From: Cohnella panacarvi Gsoil 349 | GTDB lineage: Bacteria; Bacillota; Bacilli; Paenibacillales; Paenibacillaceae | Direction of reading: 5' to 3' | Length of the DNA: 64,000 nucleotides | Assembly (NCBI RefSeq): GCF_000515335.1 | Contig: NZ_KI911563.1 | Location: 3,491,158 to 3,555,157, forward strand | Shown: positions 16,343 to 24,814 of the stretch, in pieces | How the letters are laid out: every line of letters starts with the position of its first letter | Numbering within the stretch: position 1 is the first letter of the stretch | Position numbers and translations under genes: made by a program | The notes under the pieces: model-generated | Database searches by the model: none | What the model was told of the DNA's origin: nothing | What the model saw: the letters and a program-made list of their open reading frames with translations, nothing else

Positions 16343-17812
16343 ATGTCTACTAAAGTTCGCGTTCGCTACGCGCCGAGCCCGACGGGACATCTGCATATCG
16401 GAGGCGCGCGCACGGCATTGTTCACCTACTTGTTCGCTCGGAAACACGGCGGGCAATTTATCCTTCGCATCGAGGACACCGATCTGGACCGCAACGTGTC
16501 GGGCGCCGCTGAGGAGTTCTACAACGGTCTACGTTGGCTCGGCGTCGAATGGGACGAAGGAGAAGACATCGGTGGCAAGTACGGTCCGTATCGTTGTACC
16601 GATCGTATGGACATCTACCGTGAACACATCGGACAATTGCTAAAGGAAGATCGGGCTTATTATTGCTACTGCTCGGAAGAGGATCTGGCGAAGGAGCGCG
16701 ATGCGCAGATCGCCGCCGGAGAGACGGCTAAGTATTCGGGGCACTGCCGCCATTTGACTCCGGAGCAGCGAGCGGCGTATGAAGCCGAAGGGCGCGGACG
16801 CACGGTTCGACTTCGCACTTCTTCCGGCGAGACGCTTGCGTTTAATGATATGGTCCGCGGGGGCATCTCGTTCGAGTCGGACGGCAACGACTTCGTTATC
16901 GTCAAATCGAACGGAATGCCGACCTACAATCTGGCCGTCGTCATTGATGATCATCTGATGGAAATTACCCATGTGACGCGGGGCGAAGAGCATATATCCA
17001 ACACGCCGCGGCAAATGCAGATTTATCGTGCGTTCGGCTGGGACGTGCCGGAGTTCGCTCACTTCAATCTGATCCTGAACGAGGAAGGCAAGAAACTTTC
17101 CAAGCGGGATGAATCGATACTGCAGTTTATCTCCCAATACCGCGACCTCGGATATTTAGAAGAAGCGATTCTAAACTTCCTCGCCTTGCTCGGTTGGTCG
17201 CCGGGTACTGAGGAAGAGATTTTCTCGAAGCAGGAGCTGATCGAGCGATTCTCCTTCGAACGCGTCAATAAATCCGGCTCAATCTTCGACCAGCGGAAGC
17301 TATCGTGGATGAACAACCATTATTTCAAGAAGGCTGAGCTGGATCGAATCGTCAGGCTGTGCGTGCCGCAGCTGCAGCAAGCGAGCCGTTTGCCGGCGAC
17401 ATTGGATGAAGCCCAGGAAGCTTGGGTGAACGTTCTGGTGATTCTCCATCAGGAGAAAATGAACAGCGCATCGGACATCGTGCCTTTGACTGATCTGTTC
17501 TTCGCGGACGTGCCTGAGCTTGACGAAGAATCGAAGCAAGTGATGTCGGAGGCAACGGTGCAGGCGGTTCTTGCCGCGTTCCGCAACCAAGTGGAATCCG
17601 CGGGCGAAGCCGGATTCACGGTCGAGAATATGAAGGCGCTGATTAAAGCCGTGCAGTCCGAGACGGGCGTCAAAGGCAAAGGCTTGTTCATGCCGATCCG
17701 CATCGCGCTTACGGGACAAATGCACGGGCCGGATTTGAACGGAACGATCTGGCTGCTCGGTCGCGAGCGCGTGCTGAAGCGGCTGAGCGATAGCTTGGCA
17801 GCACGGCAATAA
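16343..17812 (+). CDS. gltX: Glutamyl-tRNA synthetase
   Basis: Class I synthetase charging tRNA-Glu; in Bacillota usually also mischarges tRNA-Gln, which is then amidated. 489 residues with the HIGH-type motif PSPTGHLHIGGAR at the N-terminus, the KMSKS-type KKLSKRDE at about residue 249, and an all-helical anticodon-binding C-terminal domain. AAGGAGG lies before ATG 16343. It follows ispF by 111 bases and precedes the cysteine T-box region, the order seen in Bacillus. Confidence 0.97.
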   Translation: MSTKVRVRYAPSPTGHLHIGGARTALFTYLFARKHGGQFILRIEDTDLDRNVSGAAEEFYNGLRWLGVEWDEGEDIGGKYGPYRCTDRMDIYREHIGQLLKEDRAYYCYCSEEDLAKERDAQIAAGETAKYSGHCRHLTPEQRAAYEAEGRGRTVRLRTSSGETLAFNDMVRGGISFESDGNDFVIVKSNGMPTYNLAVVIDDHLMEITHVTRGEEHISNTPRQMQIYRAFGWDVPEFAHFNLILNEEGKKLSKRDESILQFISQYRDLGYLEEAILNFLALLGWSPGTEEEIFSKQELIERFSFERVNKSGSIFDQRKLSWMNNHYFKKAELDRIVRLCVPQLQQASRLPATLDEAQEAWVNVLVILHQEKMNSASDIVPLTDLFFADVPELDEESKQVMSEATVQAVLAAFRNQVESAGEAGFTVENMKALIKAVQSETGVKGKGLFMPIRIALTGQMHGPDLNGTIWLLGRERVLKRLSDSLAARQ

Positions 17813-17819
17813 GCGTTAC

Positions 17820-17848
17820 TTGTCACCTTTACGGCGTTGGGATATACT
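17820..17848 (+). promoter_or_regulatory. Promoter of the cysE-cysS T-box operon
   Basis: TTGTCA (17820-17825) and TATACT (17843-17848) are 17 bases apart, immediately upstream of the T-box leader and right after the gltX stop. Confidence 0.8.
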
Positions 17849-17855
17849 TGCTTTA

Positions 17856-18183
17856 TATCGAACATGTGCGACGAACAGGAAAGTACGTTTCGCCCCGCGA
17901 ATGTCCAGAGAAGACGGCCTAGGCTGAGAGCCGTCCCATTCCGACGAGACCGAATTGCGCCTGGGAGCTGCGCCGCTGATTGGAAAGCCGACGGACGGCA
18001 TCGCGAAGCGAACGCCTCGAATCGTCCGAACGCATAGCCAGGTAAGCGGTGCCGGGTTGTTCCCGTTACCAGCCGAAGGAGTTCGCCGACGTTAACCCGA
18101 TCCGGGGCATTGCGACGGCGCAAGCAGAGTGGGACCGCGTATGATACACGTCTCTGCAGCGAAAGCTGCAGGGGCGTTTTTAT
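17856..18183 (+). promoter_or_regulatory. T-box leader, cysteine specificity, with terminator
   Basis: A tRNA-sensing riboswitch controlling cysE-cysS. The T-box sequence AGAGTGGGACCGCG is at 18126-18139. The probable specifier codon TGC (Cys) is at 17956-17958 in the stem I loop context CGAATTGCGCC. An intrinsic terminator with a 13-bp stem, GAAA loop and T-run occupies 18148-18183. Uncharged tRNA-Cys would pair with the specifier and with the T-box bulge, favouring the antiterminator and expression. The cysteine genes downstream confirm the specificity. The 5' end is inferred from the promoter. Confidence 0.93.
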
Positions 18184-18227
18184 TATTCCGAAGGAGATTA
18201 AGAGAGGCAATAAATGGGGGAATAGTC

Positions 18228-18953
18228 ATGGGGTTCTGGAGCAACGTGAAGTCCGATATCGACGTCATTCTCGAGAACGATCCGGCGGCACGAAGCCGGT
18301 TCGAGGTCGTTTTCTCTTATTCGGGTCTGCACGCCATATGGTCTCATCGCATCGCGCATTTTTTTTACAGGCATAGGTGGTTTACGGTCGCTAGGTTCAT
18401 CTCGCAAATCAGCCGGTTTTTCACCGGTATCGAAATCCATCCGGGCGCTAAGATCGGACGCAAGCTGTTCATCGACCACGGGATGGGCGTCGTCATCGGC
18501 GAAACGTGCGAGATCGGGGACGAGGTCGTCATCTATCAGGGCGTAACGCTTGGGGGAACCGGCAAGGAAAAAGGGAAACGGCATCCGACGATCGGCAATC
18601 GGGTCGTCATCGCCTCGGGCGTGAAGGTGCTCGGCTCGTTCACGGTCGGAGACAACTCCAGCATCGGAGCGAACTCGGTCGTCCTGCGCGAAGTGCCCCC
18701 GAACAGCACGGTCGTGGGAATCCCCGGCCGGGTCGTGAAGCGCAACGGGCAGCGGGTCGGGGATCGGCTCAACCATACGAATTTGCCCGATCCGGTCATC
18801 GAGACGTTCCGTTTCATGCAGAAGGAAATCAACGAGCTTAAACGCGAAGTGGAACGCCTGAAGGGCGAGAGCTGCCCGACCGAGGAAGAGCAGAAGAAGA
18901 AAGACGAGCAAGCGGCGGAAGCCGTGGGCGCAGCTTACCTGTACGATATTTAA
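18228..18953 (+). CDS. cysE: Serine O-acetyltransferase
   Basis: Acetylates serine with acetyl-CoA, the committing step of cysteine synthesis. 241 residues: helical N-terminal part, then left-handed beta-helix hexapeptide repeats from about residue 68, with the conserved [10 protein letters not shown] and GVTLGGTGK active-site segments. A long charged C-terminal tail ([20 protein letters not shown]) follows. The frame is open far upstream through the T-box, but ATG 18228 with GGGGGA before it gives the family start. First gene after the cysteine T-box. Confidence 0.96.
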   Translation: MGFWSNVKSDIDVILENDPAARSRFEVVFSYSGLHAIWSHRIAHFFYRHRWFTVARFISQISRFFTGIEIHPGAKIGRKLFIDHGMGVVIGETCEIGDEVVIYQGVTLGGTGKEKGKRHPTIGNRVVIASGVKVLGSFTVGDNSSIGANSVVLREVPPNSTVVGIPGRVVKRNGQRVGDRLNHTNLPDPVIETFRFMQKEINELKREVERLKGESCPTEEEQKKKDEQAAEAVGAAYLYDI

Positions 18954-18971
18954 CTAAAGGAGCATGAACTT

Positions 18972-20384
18972 GTGAACCTGAAGATCTATAATAGCATGAC
19001 GAGGACGGAAGAGCTTTTCGTTCCGCGCGAAGAGGGCAAAGTAAACATGTACGTATGCGGACCGACGGTGTACGACTACATTCATATCGGCAACGCCCGC
19101 CCGGTTATTTTCTTCGACGTGGCCCGCAGATACTTGGAATCGCTCGGCCTCGAGGTTAACTATATCGTGAACTTCACGGACGTCGACGATAAGATGATAC
19201 GCAAAGCGAACGAGCTCGGCATCACCGTGCCCGAGCTGGCGGAGAAGTTCATCGAAGCGTTCAAGGAGGACCGCGACGGCCTCGGCGCTCGTCCGGCAAC
19301 GATTCAACCTCGCGTGACGGAGACGATTCCGGAAATCATCGACTTCATCGACGGCCTGGTGAAGAAAGGCGCGGCGTACGAGAACGGGGGAGACGTCTAT
19401 TTCCGCACGGCGACGTTCCCGGAGTACGGCAAGCTGTCGCACAAGAACTTGGACGAACTGCAGTACGGCATCCGCATCGACGTCGACGAGCGCAAGGAAA
19501 GTCCGCAGGACTTCGTGCTGTGGAAAGCCGCGAAGCCGGGCGAAATTTACTGGCCGAGCCCTTGGGGCAACGGGCGTCCGGGGTGGCATATCGAGTGCTC
19601 CGCCATGGTGCGCAAATACGCGGGCGATACGCTCGACATCCACGGGGGCGGCCACGATCTGCAATTCCCGCACCACGAATGCGAGATCGCGCAGTCGGAG
19701 TCGCTGACGGAGGAGCCGCTGTCCCGTTATTGGATGCATAACGGCTTCGTCAACATCGACAACCAGAAGATGTCGAAGTCGCTGGGCAACGGGATTAACG
19801 TCCGCAACCTTCTTAAATTGGCGAAGAAAGAGCCGATTCGCTATCTGATGCTCGCGACGCACTATCGCAGCCCGCTCAATTTCAGCGAGGAGATCCTGAA
19901 GCAGGCGGACAGAAGCGTGGAACGGCTGGCGAACAGCCGGGACAACGTCGTGCATCGCCTGTCGACGGTCGCCAAAGGCTCGCTGTCGCTCGCGAAGGAC
20001 GAGGTGCTTCAATCGCGGCTAGCCGAGCTGCAGGCGCAGTTCAACGCCAGCATGGACGACGATTTCGGCACGCCGGACGCCATCACGGCCTGGTTCGGTC
20101 TCGTGACGGAGGCGAATAACTACCTTCAGCGGGAATCGGTGAGCGAGGCGGATCTGCTCTCGATTCTGGAGCGGTTCGAAGCGATGGACGACGTGCTCGG
20201 CTTGCTCCCTGCGCGGGAAGAAGCGGACTTGCTCGATGAAGAGGTCGACGCGTTGATCGCCGAGCGCGCGGAAGCGAGAAGCAACCGCGACTGGAAGCGC
20301 GCGGACGAAATCCGCGATTTATTGGCGGAGCGTGGTATCGTATTGGAAGACACGCCGCAAGGCATGCGTTGGCGCCGCAAATGA
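18972..20384 (+). CDS. cysS: Cysteinyl-tRNA synthetase
   Basis: Class I synthetase charging tRNA-Cys. 470 residues with zinc ligand Cys29 ([10 protein letters not shown]), the HIGH-type HIGNARP (38-44), and KMSKS at 266-270, plus the C-terminal DALR-like helical domain. The start is GTG 18972, with AAAGGAG 9 bases upstream; the nearer ATG at 18963 is in another frame and stops at once. The stop overlaps the mrnC start by 4 bases. Controlled with cysE by the T-box. Confidence 0.96.
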   Translation: MNLKIYNSMTRTEELFVPREEGKVNMYVCGPTVYDYIHIGNARPVIFFDVARRYLESLGLEVNYIVNFTDVDDKMIRKANELGITVPELAEKFIEAFKEDRDGLGARPATIQPRVTETIPEIIDFIDGLVKKGAAYENGGDVYFRTATFPEYGKLSHKNLDELQYGIRIDVDERKESPQDFVLWKAAKPGEIYWPSPWGNGRPGWHIECSAMVRKYAGDTLDIHGGGHDLQFPHHECEIAQSESLTEEPLSRYWMHNGFVNIDNQKMSKSLGNGINVRNLLKLAKKEPIRYLMLATHYRSPLNFSEEILKQADRSVERLANSRDNVVHRLSTVAKGSLSLAKDEVLQSRLAELQAQFNASMDDDFGTPDAITAWFGLVTEANNYLQRESVSEADLLSILERFEAMDDVLGLLPAREEADLLDEEVDALIAERAEARSNRDWKRADEIRDLLAERGIVLEDTPQGMRWRRK

Positions 20385-20812
20385 CGAAGGAGACGAACCG
20401 CGATCTGCCTGCCGTCATTGCGCCTGTAGTGCCGCCGGATACGCCGGTGAATTTGCTTAATCCCGTCGTGCTCGCCTATGTCGGCGACGCGGTGTTCGAA
20501 GTGTATATTCGTCAACGTCTCGTGGCCGGGCGAGCTCGCAAGCCGCACGAGCTGCACCGCGCGGCGACCCGTTACGTGTCCGCGGCCGCGCAAGCGAAGC
20601 TGCTGCAGCGCTGGCATCCGCTTCTGTCGGAAGAGGAGGCGGATATCGTGCGGCGCGGCCGCAATACGAAGTCGGGCCAGCCGCCGAGGAACGCCGATCC
20701 CGCCGATTACCGGCAGGCGACCGCGCTCGAATGCTTGATCGGCTACTTATACTACCGCGGCGAGAAGGAGCGGCTTGAGCAGTTGATCGGGCTTGCGTTC
20801 GAGGAAGCTTGA
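20381..20812 (+). CDS. mrnC: Mini-ribonuclease III
   Basis: Double-strand RNase lacking the dsRBD; matures the ends of 23S rRNA in Bacillus. 143 residues forming a lone RNase III catalytic domain, with the signature region NPVVLAYVGDAVFEVYIR and the second acidic motif in ATALECLIGYLYY. ATG 20381 overlaps the cysS stop as ATGA, so it is coupled to cysS; an in-frame TTG at 20369 lies within cysS and is less likely. Confidence 0.94.
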   Translation: MTKETNRDLPAVIAPVVPPDTPVNLLNPVVLAYVGDAVFEVYIRQRLVAGRARKPHELHRAATRYVSAAAQAKLLQRWHPLLSEEEADIVRRGRNTKSGQPPRNADPADYRQATALECLIGYLYYRGEKERLEQLIGLAFEEA

Positions 20813-20840
20813 TGGCGGATTGTGAGCCTGTCTGTGAAGG

Positions 20841-21025
20841 AATAACAACGAATCTATAGTTATTTGTTTGAAAATCGTCTGTTTACGGTTGAATACCAAC
20901 GGATCGACAGTTATTTTTCGTAGTTTGCCACCGACTGTGGCTCCCGAGCCGAAATAGCTGCAAATGGTTGTTATTTGCTTGATGGGTGGGAGTTTGGCCG
21001 AATTTAGCTGCAAATGGTTGCTATT
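20841..21025. repeat. Cluster of four short palindromic repeats
   Basis: Between mrnC and rlmB four related 23-25 bp elements begin at 20841, 20892, 20953 and 21002 (spaced 51, 61 and 49 bases). Each has ends of the type AATANC ... GTTATT in inverted orientation; the last two share the identical core TAGCTGCAAATGGTTG. They look like copies of a dispersed intergenic palindrome. No gene is seen in the 265-base interval. Confidence 0.75.
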
Positions 21026-21077
21026 CTCGTAGTCTGCTCCGACAGGATTACGGTTTCTAGATGAAAGGACGATACAG

Positions 21078-22001
21078 ATGAATAATCGTAAGGAAGGCGG
21101 CAAGTTCGGCGGTGGACGGGCATCCTCCAAAGGACCGGACAAGCGCCAAAGCGGGGGATGGAACCGTTCGAACGGAGGCGATCGCAAGAGTTCGGTTTCC
21201 GCCGCATCGAGTTCCGTGGTAGACGAATTCGCCGAGGATACGGAAACCCGCAACGGCAACGAAGAGGAACTCATCGCCGGCAAGCATCCGGTGCTGGAAG
21301 CGATGAAGGCGGGCCGCGCGCTCAACAAAATTTTCTTATACAAAGAGGCTCAGCGTCATCTCGTTCAGCCTATCATAGAGGAAGCGAAAGCCCGCGGCAT
21401 CGTCGTGCAGCTCGTCGACAAGCGCAAGCTCGATCAGCTCGCGCCGGAGATGCAGCATCAGGGCGTCGTTGCCCAGGCGGCCGCGATCGCTTATGCGGAA
21501 GTCGAGGATTTGCTGGCCCTCGCCGTGCAGCGGGGCGAAGCGCCTTTCATCGTACTGCTCGACGAGATCGAAGACCCGCACAATCTCGGCTCCATCTTGC
21601 GCACCGCCGATTGCACCGGCGTCCATGGCGTGATCGTGCCTAAGCGCAGAAGCGCCGGCCTTACCGCCGTCGTGGCGAAAACTTCCGCAGGAGCGGTCGA
21701 GTACGTGCCGGTCGCTCGCGTGGCCAATCTCGTTCAGACGATGGAAAAGCTGAAGGAAGCCGGGCTTTGGATCGCCGGCGCCGATGCCGGAGCCCCGCAA
21801 AGCTTTCATCGGACGAAGCTGACGGGTCCGCTCGCGGTCGTGATCGGCAGCGAGGGCAAAGGGTTGTCCCGACTAGTAAGGGAGAAGTGCGATTTCATTT
21901 TATCGCTTCCGATGTTCGGCCACGTGAATTCGCTGAACGCATCCGTCGCGGCAGGCGTTATCCTATACGAGGTCGTTCGCCAGCGTCATGCGGAAGCGTG
22001 A
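21078..22001 (+). CDS. rlmB: 23S rRNA (guanosine-2'-O)-methyltransferase RlmB
   Basis: SpoU-family (SPOUT) methyltransferase for the 2'-O of a 23S rRNA guanosine (G2251 in E. coli numbering). 307 residues: a low-complexity, G/S/K/R-rich N-terminal extension of about 65 residues, a substrate-binding domain (from GKHPVLEAMKAG), and the knotted domain with motif 1 (DPHNLGSILR), motif 2 (IGSEGKGLSRLV) and motif 3 (SLNASVAAGVILYE). AAAGGACG precedes the ATG. The last 14 bases overlap the next gene. Confidence 0.95.
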   Translation: MNNRKEGGKFGGGRASSKGPDKRQSGGWNRSNGGDRKSSVSAASSSVVDEFAEDTETRNGNEEELIAGKHPVLEAMKAGRALNKIFLYKEAQRHLVQPIIEEAKARGIVVQLVDKRKLDQLAPEMQHQGVVAQAAAIAYAEVEDLLALAVQRGEAPFIVLLDEIEDPHNLGSILRTADCTGVHGVIVPKRRSAGLTAVVAKTSAGAVEYVPVARVANLVQTMEKLKEAGLWIAGADAGAPQSFHRTKLTGPLAVVIGSEGKGLSRLVREKCDFILSLPMFGHVNSLNASVAAGVILYEVVRQRHAEA

Positions 22002-22542
22002 AGACGTCCTGCTGGTCGACGGCTATAACATCATCGGAGCCTGGCCGGAGCTTGCCGCGCTCAAGAACGAGAAGCTGGAGAATGCCCGAGATCGATTGCT
22101 GGAGTTGCTAGCGGATTACCAAAGCTATTCCGGCGTTCGCGTTATCGTCGTGTTCGATGCCTATCACGTGGCCGGCGGTTTAGGTTCGGATTACAGGCAT
22201 CGCAATGTTCGGGTCATGTTCACGCGGGAGAGGGAGACGGCGGACGAATGCATCGAGCGCCTCGTGGGGGATTGGATTTCCGCGCGGCGCAACGTGTACG
22301 TGGCGACGTCCGATTTGACCGAACAGCACGTCGCCTTCGGAAAAGGGGCGCTAAGGGTAACGGCCCGAGAGCTTAAGATCGCCGTAGAGCAAAGCAGCAA
22401 CGATATCCAAACGACGATAAAACGTGACCCTAAGCCTAAGCGCAACGAGCTTGGCAGCGCTCTGAGCGACGATATATGGCGAAAACTGGAGAATATGAGG
22501 CGAGGCCTTGACGCGAATGGGTCAAAAGGTGGAGAAAATTAA
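21988..22542 (+). CDS. rae1: NYN-domain ribonuclease Rae1 (YacP family)
   Basis: Ribosome-associated endoribonuclease; the Bacillus protein cleaves mRNA in the A site. 184 residues with a PIN-like NYN fold beginning LLVDGYNIIGAWPEL, further acidic residues in VFDAYHV, RERETADECIE and ATSDLTEQ that usually bind metal, and a basic C-terminal tail. It starts inside the end of rlmB (14-bp overlap), the standard rlmB-rae1-sigH order. Confidence 0.94.
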   Translation: MRKREDVLLVDGYNIIGAWPELAALKNEKLENARDRLLELLADYQSYSGVRVIVVFDAYHVAGGLGSDYRHRNVRVMFTRERETADECIERLVGDWISARRNVYVATSDLTEQHVAFGKGALRVTARELKIAVEQSSNDIQTTIKRDPKPKRNELGSALSDDIWRKLENMRRGLDANGSKGGEN

Positions 22543-22586
22543 CAATTTTGCCACTGTCATTCCGAGGGCGGATAGGTTCAAATCCA

Positions 22587-22615
22587 TTGACGCTATAGGG
22601 TTTATCAAGTATATT
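22587..22615 (+). promoter_or_regulatory. Promoter of sigH
   Basis: TTGACG (22587-22592) and TATATT (22610-22615) are 17 bases apart, about 59 bases upstream of the sigH start. It looks like a housekeeping promoter; no clear AbrB or Spo0A box was recognised. Confidence 0.7.
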
Positions 22616-22673
22616 GTTAATAGTTTGTAAGATTTGCAGGTCCCAGCACGCTGAGCAGACCGGAGGGATATAC

Positions 22674-23324
22674 GTGAGCGTCGACTTGGAGAGGCTGGCA
22701 ACACGTGAATACGACTTCAAGACCGACGAGGACATCGTAGAAGACGTCCGTCTAGGAGACAGCGAAGCGCTGGAGTTCTTGATCAACAAGTACCGCAACT
22801 TCGTTAGGGCGAAGGCGCGATCTTACTTTTTGATCGGCGCGGAGCGGGAAGACATCGTGCAAGAAGGCATGATCGGGCTGTACAAGGCCATTCGCGACTT
22901 TAAAGGCGATAAGCTGGCATCCTTCAAAGCGTTCGCCGAGTTGTGCATCACCCGCCAGATTATTACCGCAATCAAGACCGCGACGCGGCAGAAGCATATA
23001 CCGCTTAATTCCTACGTATCTTTGGACAAGCCGATATACGACGAAGATTCGGATCGAACGTTGCTGGACGTTATATGCGGTTCGAGGGTGTGCGACCCGG
23101 AAGAGATGATCATCAACCAGGAAGAGTTTTTCGGCCTCGAAGACAAGATGTCGGAAATTCTAAGCGATCTGGAACGCAAAGTGCTCATGCTTTACCTTGA
23201 CGGGAGATCCTATCAGGAAATCGCCGTCGATCTCGACCGTCACGTCAAATCCATCGATAACGCTCTCCAGCGGGTCAAGCGAAAGCTGGAGCGGTATTTG
23301 GAAGTTCGCGACGTCGGAAGCTGA
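22674..23324 (+). CDS. sigH: RNA polymerase sigma-H factor
   Basis: Sigma factor for the transition to stationary phase and start of sporulation. 216 residues. Region 2 is nearly the Bacillus sequence (KYRNFVRAKARSYFLIGA, EREDIVQEGMIGLYKAIRDF) and region 4 ends with YQEIAVDLDRHVKSIDNALQ. The frame is open upstream, but GTG 22674 with GGAGGG 6 to 7 bases before it gives the right length. The sequence supports a sporulating host. Confidence 0.97.
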   Translation: MSVDLERLATREYDFKTDEDIVEDVRLGDSEALEFLINKYRNFVRAKARSYFLIGAEREDIVQEGMIGLYKAIRDFKGDKLASFKAFAELCITRQIITAIKTATRQKHIPLNSYVSLDKPIYDEDSDRTLLDVICGSRVCDPEEMIINQEEFFGLEDKMSEILSDLERKVLMLYLDGRSYQEIAVDLDRHVKSIDNALQRVKRKLERYLEVRDVGS

Positions 23325-23359
23325 GATTCCTGCCCTTATCCATACTTATCGAACGACCG

Positions 23360-23386
23360 AGCAGCGTACCGAGAGCTGCTTTTTTA
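23360..23386 (+). terminator. Terminator after sigH
   Basis: AGCAGC (23360-23365) pairs with GCTGCT (23375-23380), followed by seven T residues counted from the end of the stem. It lies 36 bases after the sigH stop. Confidence 0.75.
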
Positions 23387-23579
23387 TTTGCCCGAATCCT
23401 TTCTAGTCATAGACGGCTACGAATCTTTCAATTCATAGACGATTAAACGCGGCGAAAAGTTGGAAGAATGGTGCTAGGCTCTGAGGCCGATCGTCAACTC
23501 CTCTCGCGGTCTTTGCGCGACGAGCATAGAAGAGCGACTTCTATTAAGTGATTGCCAGCGTTTCTCACGACGGTTTTCG

Positions 23580-23608
23580 TTGACATCGATTTAGCCCTGT
23601 GATAAATT
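23580..23608 (+). promoter_or_regulatory. Promoter of the rpmG-secE-nusG operon
   Basis: A consensus TTGACA (23580-23585) is followed after 17 bases by TAAATT (23603-23608); GATAAA (23601-23606) at 15 bases is an alternative -10. It is the only promoter-like sequence between the sigH terminator and rpmG. Confidence 0.65.
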
Positions 23609-23636
23609 GTTTTAGTAACCTTAAAGGTGGCTTCTT

Positions 23637-23684
23637 ATGCGCAGGTCTGAATCATCGGCGAAACACCAGGAAATGTTGTCGTGA
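23637..23684 (+). CDS. Putative 15-residue leader peptide
   Basis: A short frame MRRSESSAKHQEMLS begins at ATG 23637, 6 bases after AAAGGTGG, a ribosome binding site nearly identical in context (AACCT-AAAGGTGGCTT) to that of nusG at 24170-24185. It stops right at the foot of a hairpin (23685-23711). It is too short to judge by composition; the case rests on the ribosome binding site and its position between promoter and terminator. Confidence 0.35.
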   Translation: MRRSESSAKHQEMLS

Positions 23685-23714
23685 CGGAACGCCGTCGCGA
23701 GAGCGATTCCGACT

Positions 23715-23761
23715 ACAGCCTTGGTTCACCAAGCTGGAGTTTCCGCTGATGGTTGTTTTTT
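23715..23761 (+). terminator. Possible attenuator ahead of rpmG
   Basis: ACAGCC (23715-23720) can pair with GGTTGT (23751-23756, one GT pair), followed by six T residues (23756-23761); inside it, CAG-C-CTTGG with a TTCA loop (23716-23736) is a competing 8-bp hairpin. Another hairpin, CGGAACGC with GCG-A-TTCCG, spans 23685-23711. The arrangement could allow conditional termination before rpmG, but the outer stem is only 6 bp. Confidence 0.4.
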
Positions 23762-23791
23762 ATGAAGTTGTTATCCCGGGAGGTGGAAGGG

Positions 23792-23941
23792 ATGCGGGTG
23801 ATCATCACTCTGGCTTGCACGAACTGCAAGCAACGTAACTATACGTCGAGCAAGAACAAGCGGACACACTCCGATCGCATCGAGTTGAAGAAGTTCTGCA
23901 GATACTGCAACGAACATACTCCTCATCGCGAGACGCGCTAA
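23792..23941 (+). CDS. rpmG: 50S ribosomal protein L33
   Basis: Small 50S protein of 49 residues near the E site. It is the zinc-containing (C+) form, with CxxC at 9-12 and 36-39 (ACTNCK, CRYCNE). The frame is open to 23753, but ATG 23792, preceded by GGGAGGTGG, gives the family length and N-terminus (MRVIITLAC). It heads the rpmG-secE-nusG cluster. Confidence 0.95.
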   Translation: MRVIITLACTNCKQRNYTSSKNKRTHSDRIELKKFCRYCNEHTPHRETR

Positions 23942-23959
23942 GTCCTAGGAGGTTTTGAC

Positions 23960-24163
23960 GTGCTGGCCAAAATGAAACAGAGCTTTGGGTCCTTTTTTTC
24001 GTTTTTCGGCGACAGTTGGGGCGAGCTTAAGAAAGTCCGTTGGCCCAGCCGGAAAGAACTTGTCAGCTACACGATCGTCGTTATCGTGACCGTGCTGCTG
24101 ATAACGGTATACTTCTGGGGACTGGACATCGGCATCTCATCCCTCGTTGAACTAGTCGTTTGA
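23960..24163 (+). CDS. secE: Preprotein translocase subunit SecE
   Basis: Essential small subunit of the SecYEG channel. 67 residues: an amphipathic cytoplasmic helix with the conserved WGELKKVRWPSRKEL and a single membrane helix (about 38-57). The start is GTG 23960 with TAGGAGG before it. It overlaps nothing and lies 26 bases before nusG, the usual pairing. Confidence 0.95.
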   Translation: MLAKMKQSFGSFFSFFGDSWGELKKVRWPSRKELVSYTIVVIVTVLLITVYFWGLDIGISSLVELVV

Positions 24164-24189
24164 CGCAGGAACCTAAAGGTGGCTTTTCC

Positions 24190-24723
24190 ATGGAGAAAAG
24201 ATGGTATGTAGTGCACACGTACTCCGGTTACGAGAACAAGGTTAAGGCGAACCTGGAGAAACGCGTGGAATCTATGGGCATGCAGGACAAGATCTTCCGC
24301 GTCCTAGTGCCGATGGAAGAAGAGATTGTCAATAAGGACGGCAAGAAGAAAACCGTGATGCGCAAAGTGTATCCCGGCTATGTTCTTGTTGAAATGATTC
24401 AGACGGACGATTCTTGGTACGTCGTGCGCAACACGCCGGGAGTTACCGGCTTTGTTGGCTCAACGGGATCGGGATCGAAGCCGACTGCTCTATTGCCCGA
24501 AGAAGTGGATCAGATTCTGCATCACATGGGCATGGAGGAGCCGAAGCCGGTTATCGACTTCGAGCTTAAGGAGAACGTCCGCGTTAAGGTCGGGCCTTTC
24601 GCTGATTTCGTCGGGTCGGTCGAAGAGATTCTTCCCGAGAAAAGCAAGCTGAAGGTTCACGTTAACATGTTCGGCAGGGAAACCCCGCTTGAGTTGGATT
24701 TCACTCAGGTGGAAAAGATATAA
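24190..24723 (+). CDS. nusG: Transcription termination/antitermination protein NusG
   Basis: Binds RNA polymerase at the clamp to modulate pausing and couples to S10. 177 residues: NGN domain starting KRWYVVHTYSGYENKVKANL, and C-terminal KOW domain with VRVKVGPFADFVGSVEEI. ATG 24190 with AAAGGTGG upstream is preferred over the in-frame ATG at 24160, which overlaps secE. Standard position before rplK. Confidence 0.97.
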   Translation: MEKRWYVVHTYSGYENKVKANLEKRVESMGMQDKIFRVLVPMEEEIVNKDGKKKTVMRKVYPGYVLVEMIQTDDSWYVVRNTPGVTGFVGSTGSGSKPTALLPEEVDQILHHMGMEEPKPVIDFELKENVRVKVGPFADFVGSVEEILPEKSKLKVHVNMFGRETPLELDFTQVEKI

Positions 24724-24814
24724 ATCATGGTTGGGGTTTCTTGAAAGAGCGGGAGAGATTGGATCTTTAATGAGATCTCGTTAAACCGCATTACTGGGCA
24801 AGGAGGTGTGCATC

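Larger units (their letters stand above)
23387..23791 (+). other. Leader region between sigH and rpmG
   Basis: No long gene fits in these 405 bases. The first 190 bases hold nothing I recognise. From 23580 there is a promoter, a 15-codon leader frame with its own ribosome binding site, two hairpins and a terminator-like structure, all ahead of rpmG, and each listed separately. Confidence 0.6.
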
